DNA from: Physcomitrium patens
Lineage: Eukaryota > Streptophyta > Bryopsida > Funariales > Funariaceae
Assembly (NCBI RefSeq): GCF_000002425.4
Contig: NC_037269.1
Location: 11,876,469 to 11,940,468, forward strand
Direction of reading: 5' to 3'
Length of the DNA: 64,000 nt
Shown here: one piece after another, positions 38,191 through 50,350 of the stretch
Layout of the letters: each line of letters starts with the position of its first letter
How positions within the stretch are numbered: the first letter of the stretch is position 1
Notes under the pieces: generated by a model
What the model saw: the letters and a program-made list of their open reading frames with translations, nothing else
What the model was told of the DNA's origin: nothing
Database searches by the model: none
Translations under genes and position numbers: made by a program

Positions 38191-39735
38191 GATCACCGCT
38201 TTCTAACAATTAGAAGCACTGCTTCTTACCTCTCAGCTTTCAAAGCCTCGATGCCATTCCAAACAAAAGGCCGTTTGCAAAACTAATGCATAGAAGTGAT
38301 TCTCAGCAAATAAGCAGTGTTCTCGGAATGTAAACACTGCTGAAAGATTGTCACTCAATCTCAGATGATCTATCCACAAATACTGAATAAATAATTCTTT
38401 GTTACGCTGGACTAAGATCAGCACAATAACATCCATGGCCGCTGCAACAATAAACGTATAGAAAGATTAATTGCATGCAATCGGTGGCATACTACCTCAG
38501 GTTTGCTCAGGTGTGTATCACGGGCTCCGAAGTTGACAAGATATGATGGGATCAGTTTAGGGACCGAGACGCACGCCGTGGCCACTCTGGTGCAAGATAC
38601 CGCATGAAGTCAGGGAGCATCTCGCGGCGTCCCTGTGAAAGAATATGGATAATGTCATACATAATGTCCACTCAAAGAAGAGAATGCATAACAAAGTTCC
38701 ACTCCTCCATGCCGAACAATCTGCGACAGCGAATTGTTTTTGAAGGACCTATTTATGAAGGCTTTTTTCTTTTGAAGGAACGATTTATGAAGGCCTCTCA
38801 TCGAGATTCAATGATCAGTAATGAGTGTTTTTTCCGCCAGTCACACTCAATCGCCAGCAGCTTGAAGTCTAATTACCAGTGTTCAACAAACTCCCAGAAG
38901 CTTCTTTCCCTGGCCGAGTACCTTACTCCAACACCGCGGTTTCTCTTTCAAAAACCACCAAAACTTCTCAATTCGAGAAAATAGCCTCAGTCGATCTCGA
39001 AATCAGCCGCCCTACGCATCATTTCTTGAATGACCCCCCTCCCCCCCTCTGATAAGTCTCCAAGAAGTTTCCAAAACGGAGAGCGATCATTGAATGCCAG
39101 TTCCACTCACGTTTCGTCCTCAGAGGTCTACGACATGTATCACGTCGGATATCTCATTCTGTTTGTTTTATAGCATGCAACTTAAGAACGACCGACAGAA
39201 AATCAAGCATCACTCCAATGTAGACGTAACAAGGTGCAGTCCACTACAACCGGAGGTGGACGTCTTAATCAGCTGCTTGTTTGCAATGTGTGCGAGAGAC
39301 AAAGAGCATTCGAGAGAGGATGTGCACTACGCAAAACAAGCACAGATCTACCATGATTTACATATTAAAAGCACAATTGAGTTGGATGCAGAGGACATAT
39401 AAGACCAGATTCGGATTTTAAGGCACTGCAAACCTCCATAGTCGTGGTCGTCCTTCCTCTGCCTTCTTTGAGAAGATTAGGCACCCATGCCTCACACCGC
39501 AGCCCCGTCAAGCTTCATGCACAGCGGCAGAGTTCAAGGCAGCAGCAGCAGCAGCAGAGCAGACTCGGGCAGCAGGAGGGCGATGGCGGGAACGGGCGCA
39601 CAGCGCGGGTGCTTGGTATCGGGTCCCGCGTGGGTTTTGAATTTCGTAATACGGTTCTTCTATTGCAAGAAAATTCACATTACTTTAAAGAGTTGTTCAA
39701 TAAATATGTAATTAATAAGTATATTGCTAAGATAG
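38191..39735 (-). promoter_or_regulatory. upstream region of the O-fucosyltransferase gene
   Basis: Composition is intermediate to GC-rich compared with the deserts, so this is probably leader and promoter, perhaps with a non-coding first exon. It contains an imperfect duplication around 38735-38800 (two GAAGGA...TTTATGAAGGC units), a C-rich tract near 39030-39050 and a CAG run at about 39538-39558. Plus-strand open frames at 38604-38984 and 39444-39743 show no recognisable domain and were not called. Confidence 0.4.
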
Positions 39736-39739
39736 AAGC

Positions 39740-40330
39740 TTAACGATACAAATACAAAATGGGCTCACTACCTAGGCAAAGAGGATTTAAGAAAACTAAC
39801 CACTTAAAGTGAGCCTTGGCTTTGGTCTCTTATAGCACAAGTCCATAGTATAATGACAAAGACTTTTTAGTCCAAATACACTTGTAATAGCTTACTACCA
39901 CAATCTATTTGACTTAGAAATAATTGTCTTGTTAAGTCATTTATGACTATGTGGTAGTACCGCCAAACTATAGCAAGTTGTCAATTGTCATTGGTGGTAA
40001 TCTATTGTCATACTAGTTATACATATAATGTCTAATAGGAATTATACATATATCTAAACATTCTTTATACTTCTACTTAATGATATATTAGACTAATCGT
40101 CTCCTTGAATTTACAATATTTCTCATGAGTTTAACCTTTGGTCAAAAGATCTGCAAACATGTCTTAAGTCTTGCAAAAAACTAAGTCAATCTAACACTTC
40201 TTAATCTTTTCACAATTAAAGTGATGTTGGTTAAAAGCATGCTTAGTTCAAGCATAGAATGTATAGTTTTTTGAAAAAAAATTCCAACTTAAATTATCAC
40301 TAAAAAAATTCATATGACCATCTTATAAAA
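39740..40330 (-). mobile_element. decayed Ty1/Copia 3' end (RNase H tail and flank)
   Basis: Read on the minus strand, about 40320-40090 matches the end of a Ty1/Copia polyprotein. Pieces are KNYTFYA, TKHAFNQHHF, IDLVFCKT, then DMFADLLTKG and THEKYCKFKE, with stops at positions where Arg, Gln or Glu is usual. The block DMxADxxTKG is the familiar Copia RNase H C-terminal signature. The sequence beyond it (about 40090-39740) may be the element's 3' LTR but has no confirmed partner here. Confidence 0.72.
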
Positions 40331-40554
40331 ATTTAATATCTTTAACTAATTTACAAAATTAAATTTCTTATTTTGTCAAATGAGCAATTGGTATAAACAT
40401 ATAGATTTATTTAGATTAAAAGAGTTAGTTAGAATAAGTAGAAGTAAGTAAATAATATCTTATAAAAAAACTTTATAGATGTAGCTTGGACTTTTTATAT
40501 GTTTAGAGGTGATTAGTAGGTTGAAACTTTGGCCAACACATTAGCTATATTATT

Positions 40555-42345
40555 GTGTTATAACAAAATTATATGGTAAAAGATAAAAATATGGATTCTA
40601 TTACAAAGGTGCCTAATTAAAAATATAGTAGCAAAACATAGATAAAAGATAAAAAAGTAGTAAAAACTTTTAGTGTTAATGTTGCATTTTTATAAAAAAG
40701 ACTTCTACTACCTTAGGAAAAAATAAAGTGGATTAAAAAATAATGATAATATAATTATCTTTAGGAAAGATTTAAGAATATTTTTTAGCAAAAATTACCA
40801 TAAGAAACCAAGAATTGATATCCAAGAAGATTAGTAGTGAACTTGGGTTGAAATTAGATATTAAGATATAAAACTACGCATCTATGGCAGCTTTGGTGTT
40901 TTTTTGCTAATCAAAGCATGAGGTTAGAGAGGAGCCTTCAAGACAATTGTTTAATCATTGGTTTCAAGTGATTTAGAAGAAAATTGAGTTTTTGAGAGAT
41001 TATCAAAGTAAAAGATGTTTTTAGTGATTTTGGATTTTAAAAAATAAAAAGAGGCTTACATATTTGAAGAATCTATAAATATTACAGTGAAAAAATGTTT
41101 ATAACTTTTTGGATTTGTAAATATGTTTTTCCTAAATGATTTTTAAAAATTTTAAGTCAATTTAACAATTAGATTAAAGAATATAGAAATTTGATTGGAT
41201 CAAGGAATTCAAATATTAAATTTTAGAATTAGTAAAATATTCCATTATCTTAAAAATTTTGATGTTTTGATTGAAAAAATGATTTGTAAGAGCATAGTGG
41301 GCTTGGATTTCTACACTTTTGATAATTTGGAGAGCAATTAAATGGTTTAATAAAAAATAATTATTCCCAAAAGATCAATATTCACATTGAAGAAAAAAAT
41401 GACCAATATTCAAGCATTAGGATTTTATTTTTTTTTTTTTCAATTAGTAAGTTTATTTTTTTTCAAATTTTGTGTGCTTATTTTTTTATATTGAAAATTT
41501 AAATGTAGAAAAAAATTAGTTAAATTCAACAATATGATTAATACTTATTGGAATTTTAAAACTATCTTAGAGATTTGATTAAAATTTATTTGTATAGTAC
41601 TTAGAATTTGTTTAGGATTTCATTAGGATTTTTTTAGGATTTTTTTAGAACTATATTAGAATTTGGTTTGAATTATCTTAAGATTTAATTAAGATTTTTT
41701 TAATGTTTTTTTAGAATTTTAATTTTAATTTTTTATTAATTTTTTTAAAATTTCTATAGAAATACTTTTAAAGATTTTTTTTATTTAATATCTTTTTAAG
41801 GTTTTTTTAGGATTTCTAAGGTTTAATTGGAGTTTTTTTAAGATTTCTAAGATTTAATTGGGATTTTATTTAAGATTGCTAAAGTTTGATTGTAATTTAT
41901 TTAAGATTCTATTAGAATTATTAAGACCTTTGTTGTTGCAACTTCCAATTTACCTTTTACAACCAAGTTCTCAATATATTCTCAAACAAGACAATACATT
42001 ATACAAAAATGTGTTGCGCATGTCGGTAAGTTGTGGTAAAAATTGGCTATGTGACATACATGTAAAAAAAAATTTGTTGCAAGTAATACATATTTAGAGG
42101 TTCTATAAAACGTCCCCACATAGCTCCTAGTTATACATGGAGGCAAGAGTGAAGCCTCTTTCATTCTTGACAATACCCTTCTTTTTCTTAGTCTTGTTTC
42201 AAGAGTTTCTTATCTTCTTGTCTTTGAACCTAGCCATTCAAGTCTTAATATTATACCATCTTTGAATAATTACATATAATTTTCTTGTAATACAAGAGTG
42301 TATTGAAATTTTTATTATTTTTTATTTATGTCCTTAAAAATTTGA
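40555..42345 (+). mobile_element. LTR-like repeat copy 2 (solo LTR candidate)
   Basis: Diverged copy of the 26515-28255 repeat in the same orientation. It shares, in order, the AAAGATAAAAATATGGATT block, AGAATTGATATCC, the AAAGTAAAAGATG block, the TTTTGGATTTT block, AGTAAGTTTATT and GGAGGCAAGAGTGAAGCC near 42138. No integrase or chromodomain precedes it, so a solo LTR is the simplest reading. The region 41580-41900 has many GGATTT/TTAGGATT-like units, a local expansion not obvious in copy 1. Confidence 0.65.
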
Positions 42346-44270
42346 CAAAAGTTCTAATTACTATTTTTTTTTTATTTTAGAAGTGAGTGGAATACATCAC
42401 TTCTTTTGTTGTGCTTTAAAACTTGAGGACTATCTATTATTAATTTATTTTTTTAACATCAATTTTTTCTTCAAAAAGAGTAATATTCCAATCTTTTTAT
42501 TTGACATTAGAAGTTGCAAATTACCTTATTTTTAATTTGATCCCTACATTTATTAAAGTGATTTATTATAAAAATATAAAAAAAAATTATGGATATTACA
42601 CTTGGTGGAAGTGAAAACAGATTTGCAATTTATGTAGATCTTTAAAAGCATGTCAATATTCTTAGAGTGGAAATTTCACCTATTACAAACATCAATCATG
42701 GAGGTATTATTTTCACACTAATGAAAAAATTCAATAATGACATATAATATCTATGCCAAGAAGTTGTCCAATTGAAATTAAATAAACATAAAAAATAATA
42801 CTTGAATTTTTCATACTACAAATACCATGGTTTCTTTTTAAATTGATGTAAGACAATTGCATAATCTTCTATGTTTTATATAAAAATTTGCTTAAGTTTT
42901 TAACATAAATTATTTTTAAAAATAAATTAAATATTTTTATTTTTAAAATTTTTAAGTTTTTTCTTAAAAATAAAAAGTTTAGGTTCAACATTGCAATAAA
43001 AAATAATAATAGAATAAATCTTAATAAAACTAAATAAAAGGCAATTCAAAAAGAATTTTCAATAAACAAATATAAAATAAATAAGTTGCTAATAATTAAC
43101 TTTAGAATGAATATATAGACCATCTAAGATCTAAAGATAAAAACTTATATTGAAGAATTTATAAAAGTCATATTTCATTGGAATATTTTACAATAATGTC
43201 AACATGTTATGTTGTGTTTGTTTATCTATTTATTTATAAGACTACATATATGGATAGAAATGAAATTGAAAACCCATGTTTGTAAAAATATAAACAACAA
43301 AATAAATATATGAATTATTACAATAAAACACTATAAATATAAATATTTATATTTGATTTCAATTTTTTTTAAAATACATATTTTATTTAATAATTATTAA
43401 ATTGCAATGTAACAATTTAAGATTTCTATGCTTGTAAGTAACTTCAAATAATACAATAAGGATATAAAGACATTCAAAACCACATATTATCAAAATTCTA
43501 GAGAATAAGAAAATAAAAGTACTTCAAAATTTTCAAATTATCTAAAGATAACAAAAACTTGCTATTAATTTTACTCATATTGTTGTTATTTCTAAAACAT
43601 TACAAAATAATTTTATGTATGATCGGCACAAAAATTTAATAGTTCTATGTATAAAGCAATATATTAGCATGACCATATTATAGTAATAGAAGGTTTTGAA
43701 GACATAAAATCAACAAAACTCAACAAAAGAGTTGAAAAGATGAAAGATTGTCAAGTTATACATTGATTTTTGAGTGTATTTACAAGATTTGAAAATCATA
43801 TCTTGAATTTTCAAAGATTTGTTATCTTCAATAGATGTCTATTAACTTCCTTTGATTACCTACGCATCTCATACTAAAAATATTCTATAAGATTTAAATG
43901 TGAAGGTTAAATAAATTTTAAAGATTCAAAGAATATCAAATTTCAAATTAATTTAATACGGTTGTAAAAAATAAATTACAAAAAATTATATATCTATTAT
44001 GATAATTTATAGAATGAAGACATTCTATTGGAATTGTTTAAATTAATTGAAGGCAATATATCAACAAAATTTTGCTAAATTATTCTTAAAATATTTATGC
44101 TTTTTATTAAACTTACTAGAAGTTAAACCATTTTGGTGATTCTCAAGGACTAATTAAAAAATAAAAATAAAAATAAATCATTGCTCCTTATTGTGATTAA
44201 AAACAAAACAAAACAAAACGGTGCCACGCTAGCCTCTTCAACTGGTTGTAGGTCCACTTGCACTGCTATT
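42346..44270. other. AT desert, no gene seen
   Basis: Strongly AT-rich. A short stretch near 42590-42720 reads a few dozen residues (GGSENRFAIYVDL) between stops and may be a fossil of a coding element, but I cannot assign it. The remainder is low-complexity. Confidence 0.55.
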
Positions 44271-44277
44271 GCCACCA

Positions 44278-44395
44278 TCGTCACCAGCCCATCCCATCTC
44301 ATCTCAATCCATCCCATCCCAACCCACCCCACCTCATCATCACCCAATCCACCCCACCTCATCATCACCCAATCCACCCCATCCCATCCCAATAA
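44278..44395 (+). repeat. CCATCC/CACCTCATCATC minisatellite
   Basis: C-rich tandem array. Short CCATCCCA-type units flank two copies of a 25-base unit (CACCTCATCATCACCCAATC plus CACCC). It sits in a small GC-rich patch and creates spurious Pro/Ser/His-rich open frames on both strands. Confidence 0.85.
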
Positions 44396-44399
44396 TTGG

Positions 44400-45845
44400 A
44401 TTAAACTTGTATTTGGGTTTTATCACCCTACAGCTCCAGCCAATGGGATTTTTTAACACCATTGCCAAACGTTGGTTGGTTGATTTTTTTTATACATATA
44501 GATTTTGTATGAAGTACAAAATCCATTTTTTGAATTTCTATTGTAACTCTAGGGTTTTGAAACTTACATTCAAATTTAGGTGTGGACATCATTTTGAATG
44601 AGGAGTAGAAAGATAGTTTTGGACAATGTGTCTCTAATAGGGTATCTTGAGGACTGCAACCCAAAATAAAACTTACTTTTTCAGACTATACCCAATCCAT
44701 GCAATTTCATAGCATGACACTAAATTATTCCATGCAATTCATATTTAGCATGCACAGAGTTTCGGCAATGTCCACTCAAATGTATCATAGATATAACACC
44801 GACCACTGAAGAACAGATAATATTGAATGAGTCTCTTTGGGTGACACCAATGATAAATAATTTAAAATACTTATCCAATAAGAGTTTTAAAATGCCTAAA
44901 AAGACTACATTCTATGATGCTTCCATGCAATTTACATTCATAGATCCAATAAGTAAAAACAATTATTAAAAAAAAGTGAAGGTCAAAATAAAGTGAAAAT
45001 AGCCTCGGCTCTGACAAACAGAAATGAACATAAGAGAACTACAGCAAAGAAAAACCATTTAGCTAAGCCACTTTACATATATATATTCTGAAAGCATTAC
45101 TAGTATTCCCAATATTTACATGCTTTTAGAGACCACTAGAACTGTTAAATTCTCATCATTCAGTTATAATATCTCAATTATTATAATCTTAGACTTGTGG
45201 CCATTCAAATGCCTTACATCCATTAATGTTGTATATATTCATGCACTACCCAAAACAACTACCCTACTCTCATGAAAACCACCTTCCACAACATTATGTG
45301 TCTAGAATCCTTGTTGCACATTTGGGTATATGACCACGCAAGAACATTCAAATGCTGAAACTCTACCCGAAATCACTGCTACACATGCTAGTGAACATAT
45401 TCTACAGGTTAAACCCAGCTAGTCCACCGAATGTCCAATGAAAATTTGATGCCCCTACCGAAAGACAGAACGAGTAACTTGGGCCAAATGCGAAACAAAG
45501 CCGAAGCTCTTATAATGTGTGTACTTATCCAAACACTACACCTTCAGAGGCCACACAGCTAAGAATACTATCATTCTTTTCCGTTCTCCGACACAGGAGA
45601 AACACTGCGCTCAGAAACCCGACCGTTCTGAAACACGCACCACGATGAAGGTGAGAATGGGTTAAAAAGCCGAGCATTATAAGTTCTGACAATTCGAAAC
45701 ACATTTGCGGATCCGATATGAAAAAGAAAAGAACATGAAAAGGCCTTCCAAAGCCTACATTAAAATGTGCCACATATTCCGAGAAGTATAATCCTAACCT
45801 ATTAGACAAGCAGACGAGAGTAATACACATACGTCGTACAACAAA
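44400..45845 (-). other. 3' flank of the SR gene
   Basis: No coding segment was identified beyond a possible extra last exon of the SR gene near 45779-45741 (see that entry). The 3'UTR should lie here. Composition declines towards 44.4 kb. Confidence 0.45.
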
Positions 45846-48675
45846 CTAAAGACTCACCAGATCTCCAGCCTTCGGACTCAAGCTACCATTTTTCTCGGCA
45901 TCACTAGAGCTCTTTCCATTTGCCTGCACGCGTGGGATGGAACACTAGCGTAAGATAACTATCTCTTTCAGATACCACTCGAACATTAACATAAACACGA
46001 TTCGGTAGTATTCGTACCACAGCAACTGGAGACTTCGATCGACTCAAGCTAGGACTCCGACTATCTTTCCTTAAAGGAGATCCCTGCGCACAAACATATA
46101 ACACTCGTCAGATGTGATAACAAACCAGTATGCACAGCAATAGCTTCACGAGAGCTGTGAAAATCCAACTAATTATATTCAACAGCTAAAATCCTGAATG
46201 TCTAGCACAGGTGTGGGTCAATTTGTAAGATGGCAAGAGGGACATTTATTTCGATTCAAATTCACCTGTACAGGGGAGGGTGATCTTGACCTGTAAAAAA
46301 AAATAACAAGAGGTTATCAGAAACACTAGTGATAACCAAAACAATGGAGCGTTCAATTACAACTGTACGAATCGAACAGTCTGGTTACAACGTAGATGCA
46401 TCCTTCCACCGTATACAGTACATAATTAACAAGCAGAAACTTACTTGGAGGGTGAGCGAACGGAGCGGGAACGTGAACGTGACCTAGATGCAGGGGTCGC
46501 AGACCGTGGTGACCGAGAACGTGACCGAGGAGAGCGGCTGCGGGGAGTCTTACTACGAGAACGGCTGTGAATATTGACACCACATAAAATTAGATCACAT
46601 TCAGTTAGGGAAAAGCAACAAAGCATTTCGACAGGCACTTGTTTCTAGATCATACTCACCACTGCAACTGATGAAAAATGAATCATTCCGACCAGCCAAA
46701 CTTACCCAGAATGCAATGAAAATCTAGAATACCACAAAATTTACGCACAAAATACAATACCTGCGACTACGTGGTGAACGGCTTCGAGTGACGCTCCTTC
46801 GAGATCCGTAACCTTTATCTTCTTTCACCTGTGGAGAACTGGAGTCAATAGTGCAAAATGAACACCACTACATAGCATGCGGTCTGAGGAAAATCCACCC
46901 TCGTGAACACAGTATGTATAAAAAGATAGACCACTCACCCGAATGAAAGAACGAGAAAATGGGTTGCGGAATTCTGAGTCGTCCAACTTCCGAATCTACA
47001 AAAAAATAAAAATAAAAATAAAAATAAAAAATAAATACGAGATGCGATAGAACAAACAAATCATCTGAAGACATGCATGTAGGTGACATACATGCAGTCA
47101 GCCGAGAAGAGAAATGCCAGTCTAGATACCATACTTACGGCGTATTTCATATCGTCGTAGTTGGTGAAATCCACAATGCCCATTGTTCCAGCTGCAAAAG
47201 CAAAAGACCACGAGTCAGCATGTTATAATATCACATAAAGACATTCACAATCATTTTATCCTCGTGTGTTATTTATCACGACACAGGCCCAGGAACATTC
47301 AGCTGAAGTTCCCTGATATGCAGAAGAAGAGACGATACAAACTGAATGGGCATACCAGAACCATCACGGAAGACTTGGGCGAAGCACACATCGCCAGCCC
47401 TGCGCATGTGATCCTGCGTATAACAAAACAAAACAAAAATTAGAAAATAAAATAAAACTCGGAAGATACAGAACAAAATCTGCCAATCCGGATCAAACCA
47501 TGTTTCAAAAGCCAGTCGTGAAGATGCTCTCCATAACCCAAGACGATTATAAAAATTGATTCACACTACAAAAACCAATCCATACCTTCAGATCTTGCCA
47601 TGACGCAGACGAGGGTAATCCGGTCACCATCACTACCACCCAAAAACATAAACGTCAAAAAAGATCCACATAAGATTGCTCTTGCACATATTCTTGAATA
47701 AAAATTAGAGGGGTGAGAAGTGTAATACCCCTATACTCTGAGCGCCTAGAGACCCCTCCTGCACGACCGCCGCTTTCAGCCGCACTCCCTCCGCCTCCTC
47801 CCCCTCCTCGCCCACCACCACTGCTGTGGCCACTGTAACGATCTACTGCAGGCGGAGGCCCTCGTCCACCGTGGGCAATTTCCACCTGTTTTTTCGGGTG
47901 ACCGAGGAAACAACAAACAACAGTAACAGACTAGGCAACTTAGTAACAGACTAATTTAAACCACCAGATTAGCACGATACATTGTAAATTTCGGTGAACG
48001 AGCTAGAGCAGAGCCCTTGCACCTTGACGAATTTGGTATCCACTCAACTCGTGTGTAATCATGGAGGCAGATAGACCTTACCCGCAACCGATTTCCATCA
48101 AAGTTGTATCCGTCGCGCCCACGAATTGCATCTTCAGCGTCTCTGGCATCCTCGAACTACAGGACGCCAACAGCATCGTAAAAAGAATGAATTCCATATA
48201 AAATCGAGAACATGAGAATGCTCCTACTTCATTGTCCTGATATGAATATATACGTGACAATTGACTTCTGAAGGACGTTTCCTAAATGAGATCATCAGTA
48301 GATAAGGCACATGGCAGAGCCTTCAAATTATGTTCTGGAGGTTCCTTCATGCAGTAAAAGCAACGCAAAACACACTGATCCAAGAGACTGAAAATACCTC
48401 AAGAAAACAGTAACCAGGAGGACGAGGAGGTAACTTCAAGTCGATATCCACAATTCGTCCATACTGCGCGCCCGCAGACATACAGAGTCCATAGAAAATT
48501 TCAGGCAATAGCACTTGTGACACAATATTGCTGAACATTCACAGCAAGGGAATTACGAAACATCCTCGAACAAAACTGATTCCATTACCTTGTAGAAAAT
48601 GTCTTCAATTTCTCGCTCCCTCACATCACCGGGAAGGTTTCCGACATAAATCGTTCGGCTGGCACGGCTGCTCAT
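45846..48675 (-). CDS. SR34-like: SR splicing factor, SF2/ASF (SRSF1)-like, plant SR30/SR34 group
   Basis: Nuclear Ser/Arg-rich splicing factor that binds exonic enhancers and recruits U1 snRNP and U2AF. Minus-strand exons: 48675-48589, 48463-48398, 48156-48082, 47885-47729, 47632-47586, 47413-47356, 47191-47139, 46995-46939, 46828-46761, 46564-46445, 46290-46266, 46083-46018, 45923-45858. RRM1 starts TIYVGNLP (RNP2) with GYCFLEFE (RNP1). A Gly-rich hinge follows (77-128), then pseudo-RRM2 with the invariant SWQDLKD at 139-145, then an RS domain from about 205. The C-terminus is uncertain: reading through the next donor adds VSL and a stop at 45846 (318 residues), whereas splicing to an acceptor near 45779 would add a different short tail. 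The exon junction near 47191 gives GSAGTMG, one Ala more than the GSGTMG I remember. SR genes are typically alternatively spliced, so the ambiguous end may be real. Confidence 0.93.
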
Positions 48676-50100
48676 TGTGCTGGTTACAATATCGTCTTTT
48701 TAGACTTGAGATACACTGAACTGCAGGAGATGACCACCCAGAACTTGTCAGAAAACACTGTACACTTGCACGATCACCTGTGCTCATATGCAAAAAGTAA
48801 GCTACTAACTGACAAAATCAGTGGACTCCTGCCAGACATGAAAACAGAAAGCTATGAGGCCAACCAAGAGTGACATCTTTGGTCCAAGCGAAGCCCCTCA
48901 AGCTCGACCGCTCCCTCCTTAGCTCCAGAAAGCTCCACAGCTATGCACGACTTAGACTCGCCACAATCCCACTGTCTCTCACTCTTAAGCGTATGATATA
49001 GATTCATCGTAGCCACCCCTCCCCGGAAAGCCATTAATGCATCCAATCTCTTATTCCCTCAGAGCCCCTTCTTCCCTTACTCTTCCCTAGCTTCAACAGC
49101 GCTACATGGTTAATTATTTACGTTCCCTCCAGCTCCACGCAATCTAATTCCATCCTTCTCCTTGCTCCACGCAGATTTCTAATTCCAAATAAGCGAAGGA
49201 TGGCTGTAGGAGGAGCAAGATGTCGTTCTCCCATTGTGCCTTACCTACCACTTCTTTTCCCCGATCAAACGACAGCCACAGCCGATGCAGATCGAGACCT
49301 CAACAATTTGCACTGCAGACAGCCACACATACTTATTCTATAGCCAAACCGCTACACATAGCGACAATGCATCGTACACCTCCAAACACTTTGCCACCAC
49401 AACTGTACCAAGCAGCGTCATATCTCTTCATCCGCAACTAAACTGAGCACATGCGAGACCAGCAATCACAACCGCAACACCAACCAACAACACAACGGAC
49501 TCCATCATATGCTTCACTATCTCTTTCTCTCCAACCCCGCCATCGTCCGCACAACAACAACAACAACAAAAAAAACGCTAGCAACGCGACAAGTAGGGAT
49601 TAAGACAGAATGAGAACCAAACTCCCTTGCAATCACACTCTAACCCTTTCACCATAGTATCACCAACCCTAACAAGCCAAGCACAACAACTCACCAGAAA
49701 TCGGGACATATTTTCGAATTAGCGCAACATAAGTGATAACACGACAGCGACCAAAGCAGCAAACGAAGCTATCCAAAGAAAAACTGGTCGCAGAAATTAC
49801 CAGTACATGGAACACAAAGACGGAATGCAATCGGTCGCCAGCGACAGCAACACGCTCGAACGCCCTTTCGAATATAGTTAATTCCAGTACAGGGAGCTCA
49901 CATTGCCCTTGCAAGCAATCAAGCAAACATGCCTGCGGTGAAGAAGGAGGAAGAGGAAGAAGACAGAGAAGCGGGGAAGGAGCTTCCGGAAGACTGATCG
50001 GCTCTTTCTCTCATTCGCGCGCTCTCGCTCTCTTGCTGCGTCTCTCTCTGTGCCTCTGTCTCGCTCTCGCTCTCTGAACCGGGTTAGGGTTTCCCAGTCC
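48676..50100 (-). promoter_or_regulatory. SR gene 5'UTR, probable 5'UTR intron and promoter
   Basis: CTGCAG at 48721-48726, read on the minus strand, gives a good acceptor 45 bases before the ATG. A purine-rich leader (GAGA units, minus strand) lies at about 50075-49950, next to a telo-box. About 1.2 kb between them would be a 5'UTR intron, common in plant SR genes. The donor was not fixed. No protein-like segment is seen in between. Confidence 0.5.
50084..50092 (-). promoter_or_regulatory. telo-box
   Basis: AAACCCTAA on the minus strand, just upstream of the purine-rich leader of the SR gene. Telo-boxes lie close to the start site of many plant translation and RNA-processing genes, often bound by telobox/TRB-type proteins. 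Confidence 0.65.
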
Positions 50101-50350
50101 ACCGTCCATGGCCGGAAGACCCGGTTATCTAACGGTTGAAATTCGGGGCGCAGGAACGGTTTCGTTGCTTCGAGGAATGAATGGGTTCCCGGGCGAGGAA
50201 CCGTGTTCCCCTTGATTCGAGCCCAACGGCGATTCTGGGTGCCATGGGAACTTCTTGGATGGACGTGATGTGTTCATGGGGTTTGTATTGTTCGTTTTGG
50301 ACGAGGGCGTTCGTCGCTTCATCGTTTGCTGGTGAATGTGGTGAATGAGA
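50093..50350. other. GC-rich upstream patch at the desert border
   Basis: About 250 bases of gene-like composition lie beyond the SR promoter and then end abruptly at the 50.35-kb AT boundary. Minus frames of 77 and 86 codons are open but carry no recognised domain. It may be distal promoter or an upstream non-coding transcript. Confidence 0.35.

Noticed and set aside
38604..38984. 126-codon plus-strand open frame upstream of the O-fucosyltransferase
   Set aside because: No domain, Ser/Arg-rich mixed composition, and it lies in the likely promoter of a minus-strand gene.
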